Positions 9,380-16,747 of a stretch of DNA of 64,000 bases are shown in pieces (position 1 is the first letter of the stretch; each line of letters opens with the position of its first letter). Both the position numbers and the translations under genes were made by a program. The notes beneath the pieces were generated by a model. The model saw only the letters and a list, made by a program, of their open reading frames with translations. It ran no database searches and had not been told where the DNA came from. Location of the stretch: NCBI RefSeq assembly GCF_039631355.1, contig NZ_JBDIVF010000001.1, positions 248,001-312,000 of the forward strand, written 5' to 3'. The DNA comes from Uliginosibacterium paludis (GTDB taxonomy: Bacteria > Pseudomonadota > Gammaproteobacteria > Burkholderiales > Rhodocyclaceae).

Positions 9380-10697
9380 GTTGCGCCCACCGCGGCCGAA
9401 CGCCTGATGACCGAGAAATTCCTCCAAGGCGTGTCCACGCGGAAGGCCCCGAGCACCAGTGCCAGCTACAAGCTCGCCAAAGCCGACTACGACCGCAACA
9501 ACATCATCATCGGTTGCAAGGCCACCGCACTCGACGCATGCGTCCTCGCGGGCGGCGTACTCCCTGAGCACAGCCTCAAAGCCTGGACGGAAATGCTCCA
9601 GCGCAAAGCCGATGATCTACAGCACTATGCCGTGCTGGGCATCCTGGCCAATCAGGAAAAGTGGGCCAAAGGGTTTCAATCTGCCGACGAAAAATCAATC
9701 GGCGACTTTCTGACCGACATCGGTACAGTGGGTAAGCAATACGATGTTGCAAGAAACGCACTGGAGTCCCACCCTTGATATTGGCGGCAAGGCTATGATG
9801 GCAATCAAAGGGGAACAGGCCGCAATCCGACTAGCTGGCATAAGCGTAAAAGCGACAACGGTTGTCAAAGCAGGCGGCTTTCTTGGGGTCGGAGCTTCGA
9901 TTGCTGACGCGATTCAATCAGCACTGAAAGCCTATACCCTCGTCAAGAGGGGCGACAACAATGCAGCGGCATATGCCGGCATTGGCGCAGCCGTCGCGGG
10001 GTTGGCAGCTTACGCAGGATTTAACGTTGCACTCGGGGTAACTGCACTGCTGGGCCCCCTGGGCTTACTGATTCTCTGTATCGGCGCCGGTATCGTTCTG
10101 GCCTACTTGGCCTTCATGGCGGAAGACACTCCCATAGGAATTTGGCTTGATCGTAGCTCATTTGGCAGCGGGCGGCGTCCAGAGGGAAAGTTCCTGAGCC
10201 AGCGTCTTGAAGCCGACGCGCTTGAAATGGTTGGCAAACAATTGGTGATTCAAGTGGAGTGGCATGACACAGCTTTGTCACTAGAAACCGACGAAATCGA
10301 AATCTCAGTCAAGCGACCAGCCAATGGGGGAGACGCAGTTGTGATGGGTTTGCGACTCCACGGCGAATCGGGCACAGGTGATCGCCTTAGCTCTATCTAT
10401 GTTCATGGCGCCACTCTCAGCGAGATGAAGAGTCTGAAACCTCCAAATGGCCTCTATATAGCAGATAAGACAACAACTGCCCTTAGTAAACCAGGTTTTG
10501 ATTTTGAAGCCTCGGAGCTTGTCGATGCAGGAACAAACAAAGCTGTTGAAGATGGCAGCGCGAAGATATATCAGTGGGAAAAGCGTTTTGAGGTGAATAC
10601 CCGTAAATTCGAACGTGGCACGGTATACATCCGATACTTTCCTAACAAAACTGATCCAACCGCATTCTTCGACAATGAAATTTCAATCGCAGACTGA
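9380..10697 (+). pseudogene. 5'-truncated, frameshifted relic of a VasX/BTH_I2691-type T6SS membrane effector
   Basis: Frame 2 (9380-9778) encodes VAPTAAERLMTEKFLQGVST... with no signal peptide or proper start just after the immunity stop. Frame 3 (from about 9744) continues with LDIGGKAMMAIKGEQAAIRL, then two or three hydrophobic helices (VGASIADAIQSALKAY, AAVAGLAAYAGFNVALG, LGLLILCIGAGIVLAYL) and IWLDRSSFGSGRRPEGKF. This pattern is typical of the C-terminal third of large VasX/BTH_I2691-family colicin-like effectors. The two frames join by a one-base shift in about 9744-9778. The N-terminal MIX/VasX region is absent. The frame-3 ORF (317 codons, ATG 9744) might still be translated. The family call is from remembered pattern and should be searched. 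Confidence 0.6.
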
Positions 10698-10737
10698 GCT
10701 TTGACGTCAGGTCTCGGCAATACAAGGCAATACAAAT

Positions 10738-11496
10738 ATGGCACTACCAAATTGGGAGACTGGCCCCTGGACGCAGGACTCTGGTCAAAACTCCTCCCCC
10801 CTCGAACCGGCTGGCTCTGGCGTCATCAAAACATTGCCTCCTGCAGACACGCCTACCATTGAAGGCGGCCTGCCCAAACTCGACGACGAGGTAGCTGCAT
10901 CTAACGCGATCTTCTTGGAGATAAAAAGCTCTTTAATGTCCAAAAGATGGCTAATGATGTTGGCTTTTCCATTTCTAGCCCTCGCACTTGCTGCCTCACT
11001 GGCGCTGCTCACCTGGGCTTCCGTCGGGGATTTTGGAAGAGAAAGAACTACTATTCTAGCAGCTGCGTTATTCGTGATTAGCATTGTTTCGTATGCGGCT
11101 TACCCTGGCTTTTTCTTGACTTGGGTTGGCGAGCGCGCTGATTCCCGTGCGGAAGAATGCGAAACCGTGGAAGGAAGTGGGGATGCGCGAGCCCGGAACG
11201 AAATTCTCCGGACCACCTACCGTTTGGGCCGGGCAATCTGGAAGAAGTGGAGTGGTTACCACCGACGCAGCCTGGTCGAAACCAAGATGCGCTGTTTCAA
11301 GTTGCTCGGCGAGCGCGTGATGGCTCGCGACTTTGATCGGCAAGTAGCCGAGCTGCAAATTCGCGCAGCGCTGCTCAACCGCTCACCCAGCTTGGCACGC
11401 CTCAAACCGTGCGCGTGGCATAAATCCGTCTTAGGCCAGGGGAGTTATGGCCTCGCGCTGATTTGTGCAACAAAGCCCAGTTCTGGCAGAAGATGA
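10738..11496 (+). CDS. Membrane protein (possible orphan immunity) fused at its 3' end to IS5 remnant sequence
   Basis: The first 130 or so residues are a soluble Pro-rich N-terminus (MALPNWETGPWTQDSG...) followed by two transmembrane helices (LMMLAFPFLALALAASLALL and ILAAALFVISIVSYAAY). Position directly after a VasX-like relic suggests an integral-membrane immunity protein of that effector. From about residue 131 the ORF runs through transposase-derived sequence (RNEILRTTYRLGRAIWKKW, YHRRSLVETKMRCFKLLGE), so the native C-terminus is lost and the remaining 120 residues are not ancestral. Whether the chimera is made or functional is unknown. The native part is not a family I can name. Confidence 0.5.
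   Translation: MALPNWETGPWTQDSGQNSSPLEPAGSGVIKTLPPADTPTIEGGLPKLDDEVAASNAIFLEIKSSLMSKRWLMMLAFPFLALALAASLALLTWASVGDFGRERTTILAAALFVISIVSYAAYPGFFLTWVGERADSRAEECETVEGSGDARARNEILRTTYRLGRAIWKKWSGYHRRSLVETKMRCFKLLGERVMARDFDRQVAELQIRAALLNRSPSLARLKPCAWHKSVLGQGSYGLALICATKPSSGRR
11128..11477 (+). mobile_element. IS5-family element, right (3') fragment
   Basis: The fragment carries the transposase C-terminal third. Frame 2 reads ALIPVRKNAKPWKEVG, then a frameshift near 11180 leads to frame 1 with ARNEILRTTYRLGRAIWKKW and YHRRSLVETKMRCFK, which contains the catalytic Glu of the DDE triad. A second one-base loss near 11386 (AACCGC-TCACC) destroys the natural stop context. The right terminal inverted repeat is 11460-11477 and matches the left repeat at 12221-12238 with one difference. 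The left part of this copy is missing, so it is inactive. Confidence 0.8.
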
Positions 11497-11557
11497 CTCA
11501 ACCAAGCACCTTGTCTCCTATCGCTGGCCACAAAAGAAAGACAAACTGGATCAATAG
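11478..11557 (+). pseudogene. Last 26 codons of an unidentified CDS (possibly another effector) cut off by IS5
   Basis: Directly after the IS right end, a frame reads SPVLAEDDSTKHLVSYRWPQ and continues for six more residues to a TAG at 11555-11557. It is plausible as an authentic C-terminus because it stops 2 nt before the ATG of the next gene, the spacing expected of an effector-immunity pair. Too little remains to name a family. Confidence 0.4.
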
Positions 11558-11559
11558 AC

Positions 11560-12070
11560 ATGAAAATGTATATTTTTTTTATTTTTAGCCTTCCCATTCT
11601 GCGCAGACGCGAACGACTGCAAATACGGAAACATTGAAGATTTTGGAGTTTTTTGGATTAAATTCAGAAAAGCGATAATATTAAGTGACGTGACGCTGGC
11701 AACACAATTATCAGAATTCCCAATAACACTTACTGACCTACAACAACCAAACAAAAACCTTTTCAAACTAAACAAGAGCACCACATCTACTCATTTTAGA
11801 GAGATATTTATTGAAAACCCTCCTGGACAGCCGGTTTATTCATTTAACGCATTAAATAATTCGACAGACAAGTCGTATGAGTCCAGCAAAATATATACAG
11901 ACACACAAGGCTGCTTTGACTCTCGAATTATCAAGTACGGCTTGAATGTAAATGGGTATAAATTTATCTTAGGAAGCAACGGACAGTGGAAATTTAGCTC
12001 CATGGACTATTCGACTACAGATTTTGAGAACTTGAAATTTGTGATACAAAAAAGAAGGAGTCAGTTCTAA
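11560..12070 (+). pseudogene. Secreted immunity-like protein with an 8-T tract causing a frameshift in its signal peptide
   Basis: ATG at 11560 begins M-K-M-Y-I-F-F in frame 1 but reaches a stop at residue 27. Frame 2 is open from 11564 to the TAA at 12068-12070. Removing a single T from the run of eight at 11573-11580 joins them as MKMYIFLFLAFPFCADA, followed by NDCKYGNIEDFG, a textbook Sec signal peptide and mature protein of about 150 residues. The gene is strongly AT-rich. Family unknown. It could be a pseudogene, a phase-variable gene switched by slipped-strand mispairing, or an assembly error. A fallback start at the GTG at 11690 would lack the export signal. Confidence 0.5.
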
Positions 12071-12220
12071 CATTCCAACATTTCCCGGAGCCCCGTCCGC
12101 ATGTCCAAATCACGTCTACACGCCATTTCAAGCCCGTTACTTTCCCGGTAGCGACTAGCCGCCGGGATGCCGTTTATCCCGTGAATCGCTTGGTTTTCCA
12201 GGAAAGAAAGGGGTCAGGTC
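12071..12220. other. Non-coding patch between the immunity-like relic and the left IS5 fragment
   Basis: I see no gene in these 150 bases. The stretch AAAGGGGTCAGGTC at 12207-12220, directly before the IS end, resembles sequence often seen next to REP-associated transposase genes, but no such gene is present. Confidence 0.3.
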
Positions 12221-12962
12221 GGCCTTGTTGCACAAATCGCCAGCCGGCCCGTGCGTAGTCGATAGACTTGCAGGATGAGCCAGCCGCCGAAGCCGAAGTA
12301 CTGCACCACCAACTGGTCCGCCTACAACGAATCCTTGCGCCAGCGCGGTGCGTTGCTGCTGTGGATAGACAAGGATATGGAGTGGGCCTGTTTGCCCAGC
12401 GGCAAGCGGAGGCGCTCAACCTCATTCTCCGATGCGGCCATCCAGTTCTGCCTGATGATCAAGAACTTGTACGGGCTCGCACTTAGGCAGACCATAGGCA
12501 TGGTCAGGAGCCTGATGAACCTGGCGGGACTGGACTGGGAAGTACCGGACGTCAGTACATTGAGTCGACGCCAGAAGCATCTCCAGGTGACGCTGACACA
12601 TCAGCGTCGTAGCGAGGCGCTGCATCTGCTGGTCGACAGCACGGGCATCAAGATGCCGGGCGAAGGCGAGTGGAAGCGCAAGAAGCATGGCGCGGACTAT
12701 CGCCGCCAGTGGCGCAAGGTGCATCTGGGCATCGACGCACAGACCTTGGAAGTGCGCGCTATCGAGGTGACCGCCAGCAGCGTGGGCGACGCACCGATGC
12801 TGCCGGTCCTGCTTGAACAGATCCCGCCAGAAGAAGCCTTGGCCAGTGTCGGCGCCTACGGCGCGTATGACACGAAGGCCTGTCATGTGGCCATCGCCAG
12901 CCGAGAGGCAAATGCTCTGATTCCGGCGCGCAAAAATGCGCAACAGTGGAAAGAAGGAAGTG
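12221..12962 (+). mobile_element. IS5-family element, left (5') fragment with truncated transposase
   Basis: The left terminal inverted repeat is 12221-12238. The transposase starts at ATG 12275 (MSQPPKPKYCTTNWSAYNES) and carries the first two catalytic Asp regions (HLLVDSTGIK and SVGDAPM...GAYGAYDTKA). It ends abruptly after ALIPARKNAQQWKEG near 12962, where sequence belonging to the channel gene's 3' flank begins. The Glu-containing C-terminal third is missing, so the copy is dead. The overlap with the right-hand fragment (ALIPxRKNA..WKE) is only about three-quarters identical at DNA level, so the two fragments come from different copies. Confidence 0.85.
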
Positions 12963-12965
12963 CAA

Positions 12966-13844
12966 TCACGCCCCCGCCGGCGGGAAGTCGGTTCTCCCTT
13001 TGGCGGATGAGCCCGCCACATAGTCGAGCAGCTGGCGGGCGGTCTGGTTGCCGATGACGGCTTCGCCGAGCAGGAAGCCGCCCACTTCGCCGATTCCCAC
13101 GATGGCGTTTGCGCCGGCGGTTTCCAGGTAGAAACGCTGCGCAGGGTCGAGGAGTTCGGTAATGATGCTGGCATCGGGGCAGAAACGGCGGGCCAGCATG
13201 CAGTTGACCGCCGTGAGCGCGTCGGCGTTCTGGCGTTCAGCGTAGTTCGCGAGCAGCACCACCGTGCGCGCCTTCGAGAGGCAGGCCTTCTCGATCGCGT
13301 CCTCGCGCATCGGCAAGGCGGTACGGGTGAAGTAGCAGAGCGGATCGTCACTCGGCTTCTGATCAAGATCCGCCATGATCAGGATCGGCGTGGCGTGATG
13401 GGCTGGATCGGATCTGAGGGTGGTGATGATCTGCTTGCCCTTGAGGTTCCAGCCGGCGATGACGATGTGATTTTCGAGTCGATGCATCTTCAGCCCCATT
13501 TCTTCTTTCATCTTCCGTTCGATCAGCACAGCCGCCGCCAGCGCACACAGCAAGGCGGTGAGCAGCTTGCTGGCGATGAGTACGAGACTCACGATGAAGC
13601 GTCCCCCGCCTGTCAGTGGCACGACGGCCGAGTCGCCGGAAGTCATCATCGCCACCAGCAGAAAGTAGATCGTGCTCGGCAAATCATGGATCTTGGGGTT
13701 CACGCCCTGCTCCAGCATGAACACGAGTGAGGCGCAGCCCACCCAGACCACGGCGAACACGACCAGCAGCTCGGCAATGAATCGATAGCGCGCTACCGCC
13801 ATCAGACGCAGAAAGATCGACACCAGCACACTGCGGTTGGGCAT
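12966..13844 (-). CDS. Ion channel subunit: two-TM pore plus RCK/TrkA-N domain, non-canonical filter
   Basis: The 292-residue protein has a hydrophobic helix (24-44), a pore loop and a second helix (83-107), then a cytosolic Rossmann-like RCK domain (HIVIAGWNLKGKQII at 126-140). This is the MthK/Kch plan of ligand-gated potassium channels. The filter, however, reads MMTSGDSAVVPLT (67-79) where potassium channels have T-x-G-Y-G-D, so ion selectivity is open. The RCK half keeps ARTVVLLANYAERQNADALT and an Asp/Glu-rich strand order. Its stop lies 4 nt from the truncated IS, which seems to have spared the gene. It stands alone, divergent from the padR operon. Confidence 0.85.
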   Translation of the reverse strand: MPNRSVLVSIFLRLMAVARYRFIAELLVVFAVVWVGCASLVFMLEQGVNPKIHDLPSTIYFLLVAMMTSGDSAVVPLTGGGRFIVSLVLIASKLLTALLCALAAAVLIERKMKEEMGLKMHRLENHIVIAGWNLKGKQIITTLRSDPAHHATPILIMADLDQKPSDDPLCYFTRTALPMREDAIEKACLSKARTVVLLANYAERQNADALTAVNCMLARRFCPDASIITELLDPAQRFYLETAGANAIVGIGEVGGFLLGEAVIGNQTARQLLDYVAGSSAKGRTDFPPAGA

Positions 13845-14064
13845 GACGCGCCTCGTTCAGATTCCGGTATCTGCGGTTTAGCGGCCAGGCGCGCCCGGAC
13901 TTGATCAAACCGGGATCAGGGTTTCCGGCAGGTATGCCGGAATGGAGCGCCTCGAACCGGCCCTGGATCTTCCGTGTCTCAAAAGACCTCTTCCGCGAGG
14001 GGAGCGACGGCACAGGCCGATTGGCCGTCATGCGTCTCGTGGTAGCCGCGCCCCAATGCAATGT

Positions 14065-14078
14065 AAAGATATATCTTT
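14065..14078. promoter_or_regulatory. Palindromic operator 1 (AAAGATATATCTTT)
   Basis: A perfect 14-bp palindrome lies about 90 nt upstream of the padR start. A second copy of its core lies at 14100-14111, 34 bp away centre to centre. AT-rich palindromes of this kind are typical targets of PadR-family autoregulators, so PadR autoregulation is the simplest reading. Confidence 0.65.
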
Positions 14079-14099
14079 TTAGTGGACCCAAGACAGTCT

Positions 14100-14111
14100 A
14101 AGATATATCTT
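14100..14111. promoter_or_regulatory. Palindromic operator 2 (AAGATATATCTT)
   Basis: A perfect 12-bp palindrome shares the core of the site at 14065-14078. It lies 53 nt before the padR start, probably over or next to the promoter. Two spaced sites suggest cooperative binding by PadR dimers. Confidence 0.65.
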
Positions 14112-14164
14112 TAAAACACGGCATCGAGAAAGATGTCACCCCCCGACAGACAAGGAGAAACGAC

Positions 14165-14722
14165 ATGCGAGGCATGCACATTGGCCGAGGCCACTTTCAT
14201 GGGAAAGCACTTCGCGGCGGTCCGCGCGGCGAAGGACGCGAGTTCCGCGGAGGCGGCATGAGTGGCAAGCGGATGTTCGAGCAGGGGCATCTTCGCCTGC
14301 TCGTATTGAGTCTGCTGCAGGAGCAGGCGCGCCACGGCTATGAAATCATCAAGGCGATTGAAGAGTTGGCCGGCGGAGACTATGCGCCGAGCCCCGGCGT
14401 GATCTACCCCACGCTGACGCTGCTGGAAGAAACCGGTTTCGCGAGCGTCAGTGAAGCCAACGGCAAGAAGCGATACGCCATCACGGCTGAAGGCGAAGCG
14501 GAAATTGCGGGTGAGAAGGACACGCTGGAACGCATCCGTGCGCGACTCGGTGCCGCAGGCTCGGTGGCCGACGCCCGGCGCATCCCCGAGCTTCAGCGAG
14601 CCATGCACAACTTCAAGATGGCACTCCATCTGCGTCTTGGGAAGGGGCCGCTCGACAGCGAGGCCACCCAGCGCATTGCAGAAGCCATCGACCGCGCGGC
14701 ACGCGACATCGAACGCAGCTGA
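14165..14722 (+). CDS. PadR-family transcriptional regulator, YqjI-like
   Basis: The 185-residue protein has a Gly/Arg/His-rich N-terminal tail (MRGMHIGRGHFHGKALRGGP) followed by the PadR winged helix (FEQGHLRLLVLSLLQEQARH, GYEIIKAIEEL, SPGVIYPTLTLLEETG) and a C-terminal dimerisation helix. The layout matches YqjI, a nickel-responsive repressor with a His/Cys-rich N-terminal extension in E. coli, but this tail has few metal ligands, so metal sensing is uncertain. AAGGAG at 14152-14157 supports the ATG at 14165. Two AT-rich palindromes upstream are probable self-operators. DUF3861 and Fur-like genes follow closely and may be co-transcribed. Confidence 0.9.
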   Translation: MRGMHIGRGHFHGKALRGGPRGEGREFRGGGMSGKRMFEQGHLRLLVLSLLQEQARHGYEIIKAIEELAGGDYAPSPGVIYPTLTLLEETGFASVSEANGKKRYAITAEGEAEIAGEKDTLERIRARLGAAGSVADARRIPELQRAMHNFKMALHLRLGKGPLDSEATQRIAEAIDRAARDIERS

Positions 14723-14739
14723 GACAGGAGCAACACACC

Positions 14740-15027
14740 ATGAGAAAGCATCATTACCGGATTTCGGTACAGAAACTCACCGGGGCATGTGGCCTGCCGG
14801 ATGAATCCGAAGCGCTGGTCTTCCAGGCGCGCTGCCATGACGACATCATTTCAATCGTCGAACGTTCCAGGCAGCGTGGCCTGCTCGACGCGGATGACGC
14901 TGCGGCCATGGCGGTCGGCCTGAAGCTGCTGGGCGAAATCGCGCTGGAGCAGCGCAACACGCCGCTTTTCGGCGAACTGGCTCAGGATCTCGGCAAGTTC
15001 ATCAGGCAGCTCAAATCAGGCAACTGA
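14740..15027 (+). CDS. DUF3861 family small protein
   Basis: The 95-residue soluble protein matches the DUF3861 pattern: a start of the type KHHYRISVQKL, then CHDDIISIVERSR, AVGLKLLGEIALE and NTPLFGELAQDLGKFI. The family has no assigned biochemical role. It begins 17 nt after padR and ends 10 nt before the Fur-like gene, so the three probably form one operon under the PadR palindromes. The start follows a GACAGGAG ribosome site. Confidence 0.8.
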   Translation: MRKHHYRISVQKLTGACGLPDESEALVFQARCHDDIISIVERSRQRGLLDADDAAAMAVGLKLLGEIALEQRNTPLFGELAQDLGKFIRQLKSGN

Positions 15028-15037
15028 GGGCGCGATC

Positions 15038-15466
15038 ATGGCTTTGCGCGATCAGACCGCTGCAGCCCTGCTGCAAGCCCTCGGTCTCAAGCTCAGCCGC
15101 CCGCGCCTGCGGGTGGCAGAGCTCATGCTCAGGCCAGGGAATGGCGCCTTGGCGATGAGCGCAGAGCAGGTCTATCTCCGGCTGAAGGAGGAAGGCGCCG
15201 GAGCCTCACCCGGTACGGTCTACCGTACGCTCGCCCTGCTCGAGTCGCACGGGGCGCTCGAGCGCAGCACCCAGCCTGACGGGCGCCACGCCTATGCCCT
15301 GCCCGGCGCGGTCCCTCAGCATCAGATGCGGGTTGCAGACAGCGGCAAAGTCATCCGATTCCGCGACGCATGGCTGGAAGCCAGGCTGGCGGCGCTCGCT
15401 CACGACTCCGGCTTCGAGTATCTGAAGAGCGAACTGGTCGTGCACGTGCGCCCCGAAACGCCCTGA
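15038..15466 (+). CDS. Divergent Fur-family regulator lacking the usual metal ligands
   Basis: The 142-residue protein has the Fur winged helix (RPRLRVAELML, MSAEQVYLRLKEEGAGASPG, TVYRTLALLESHGALER) and the start of the dimerisation domain. The normal ligand segment (HHHxxCxxCGKV) is replaced by PQHQMRVADSGKVIRFRD, with neither CxxC pair, and the C-terminal His/Cys motif is missing. It therefore probably does not bind the structural zinc and may not sense a metal in the standard way. It is third in a likely operon with padR and DUF3861. Confidence 0.8.
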   Translation: MALRDQTAAALLQALGLKLSRPRLRVAELMLRPGNGALAMSAEQVYLRLKEEGAGASPGTVYRTLALLESHGALERSTQPDGRHAYALPGAVPQHQMRVADSGKVIRFRDAWLEARLAALAHDSGFEYLKSELVVHVRPETP

Positions 15467-15586
15467 AGGTAAAGAGCTGCAAGGGGGTACTCGACGCGAG
15501 CGGGGGCGAAATAGAATCCGGAACCCGGCAGCGCCAGATCAGTATCGGCCGATGGCAGAGCCGGACGACAGCAGGAGGTGAACATC

Positions 15587-16483
15587 TTGGATCTCAAGCG
15601 ACTCAGGTATTTCTCCACCATCGTGGAGCAAGGCTCCATCAGCAAGGCGGCGCAACTGCTGTGCATCGCCCAGCCGCCGCTGAGCAAACGCCTGCAGGAG
15701 CTTGAGGAGGAGGTCGGAACCAGTCTGATCATCCGCAAGGGCAAGCGACTCGAGCCCACCGAAGCGGGCCAGTATCTCTACCAGCGCGCCTGCGAGATCC
15801 TGCGCACGGTGGAAGACACCAAGCGCAAGACGGTCGAGATCGCACACAGCGAACGTCGTGTCTTGCGGGTCGGCGTGTCCTACCTCTTCCTGCGCTACTA
15901 CCAGCCACTGATCCAGGAGCTGTACGTGCGCAACCCGCGTGCCGAAATCGCGGTTTCGGTGTCGGACTCCAGTCATCTCGAATCACTCCTGCAGCGAGGC
16001 CGCATCGATGTGGCGCTGATGCAGCGACCGCACAACCCCGAAGGCTTCGAGCTGATCGACCTGCCGCCGACCGGACTCAGGGCACTGATCTCGCGCCGGC
16101 TCATGGCGCAGCATGAAGCGCGCGCCTTCCGCCTTGAGGAAATCGGCCATTTCCCGCTGATCCTGCTCAAGCGTGTCGAAGGTGTGGGTTCCTTCGAAAG
16201 CATTCTCGACCACCTGCGCAAAGCGGGCGTGCATCCCCAGGTGAAGATGCATGTCTCCGACCCCAGCATCGCGATCGAGATGCTGGAGTCCGGCATCGAG
16301 GCCGTCGTGTTCCTGCCGGCCTCGGAAGTCGTCGCGTCGCGCTCCGATGCCTTCTTCACGGTGGATGTATCGCCCAATCCGCTCGTTTTCTCGCCGGCTG
16401 CCGCACGGCTCTCCACCAGCGCCGCCCTGCCGGAAGTGCAGGACATCATCACCGACTGGATCCGTCAGGATCGGGCTCGCTGA
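15587..16483 (+). CDS. LysR-type transcriptional regulator, probable regulator of the ubiD-type operon
   Basis: A normal LTTR of 298 residues: an N-terminal winged helix (LKRLRYFSTIVEQGSISKAA, AQPPLSKRLQELEEEVG) and a periplasmic-binding-like effector domain (LRVGVSYLFLRYYQPLIQEL). TTG at 15587 is the likely start because AGGAGG at 15573-15578 lies 8 nt before it; the in-frame GTG at 15578 overlaps that site and is too close. The gene points towards the UbiD-type gene 264 nt downstream, with an inverted repeat between them, so it may activate that operon in response to the aromatic or heteroaromatic acid substrate (inference). Confidence 0.88.
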   Translation: MDLKRLRYFSTIVEQGSISKAAQLLCIAQPPLSKRLQELEEEVGTSLIIRKGKRLEPTEAGQYLYQRACEILRTVEDTKRKTVEIAHSERRVLRVGVSYLFLRYYQPLIQELYVRNPRAEIAVSVSDSSHLESLLQRGRIDVALMQRPHNPEGFELIDLPPTGLRALISRRLMAQHEARAFRLEEIGHFPLILLKRVEGVGSFESILDHLRKAGVHPQVKMHVSDPSIAIEMLESGIEAVVFLPASEVVASRSDAFFTVDVSPNPLVFSPAAARLSTSAALPEVQDIITDWIRQDRAR

Positions 16484-16651
16484 GCCGCAGAATCCCTTCG
16501 TCATTTCCCGCTCGACTGGCCGAGCACCGTCCGCGCGTGGTCGCGAAAGACGGCGCTCGCGCCCGCTCACCCTCGTTGCTGCCTCTCGCGCGTGCCTGCT
16601 CCGGCAGCACGACACATTGAGGCAACGCAAACTTCCAGGATGCTGCCACAG

Positions 16652-16685
16652 ACCGTTTTGATATGGCCCGCAGCATGAAAACGGT
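16652..16685. promoter_or_regulatory. Inverted repeat upstream of the UbiD-type gene, candidate LysR site
   Basis: ACCGTTTT (16652-16659) and AAAACGGT (16678-16685) form a perfect 8-bp dyad separated by 18 bp, about 60 nt before the UbiD-type start. The rest of the 264-bp gap shows nothing I can assign. LTTR sites are usually shorter dyads with T-N11-A, so this may instead bind another regulator. Confidence 0.4.
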
Positions 16686-16747
16686 ATTTTTCATCTGCTC
16701 CGCGGACGCCCAGTATTGCTCACGCAAACCCTTGATCTCCAGGAGAC

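Larger units (their letters stand above)
13845..14164. promoter_or_regulatory. Divergent intergenic region between the channel gene and padR
   Basis: These 320 bases hold no gene. They must carry the promoters of both divergent units. The notable content is the pair of AT-rich palindromes at 14065-14078 and 14100-14111, described separately. The rest is GC-rich, with a small inverted repeat near 13928-13941. Confidence 0.6.

Noticed and set aside
12163..12220. Possible REP/RAYT-related sequence (AAAGGGGTCAGGTC) next to the IS5 end.
   Set aside because: There is only a short resemblance, with no transposase gene or repeated copies in the window.
11128..12962. A composite transposon formed by two IS5 copies.
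   Set aside because: Each copy has lost its outer half, the two copies differ by about a quarter in sequence, and no target-site duplication is visible, so an active composite is not supported.
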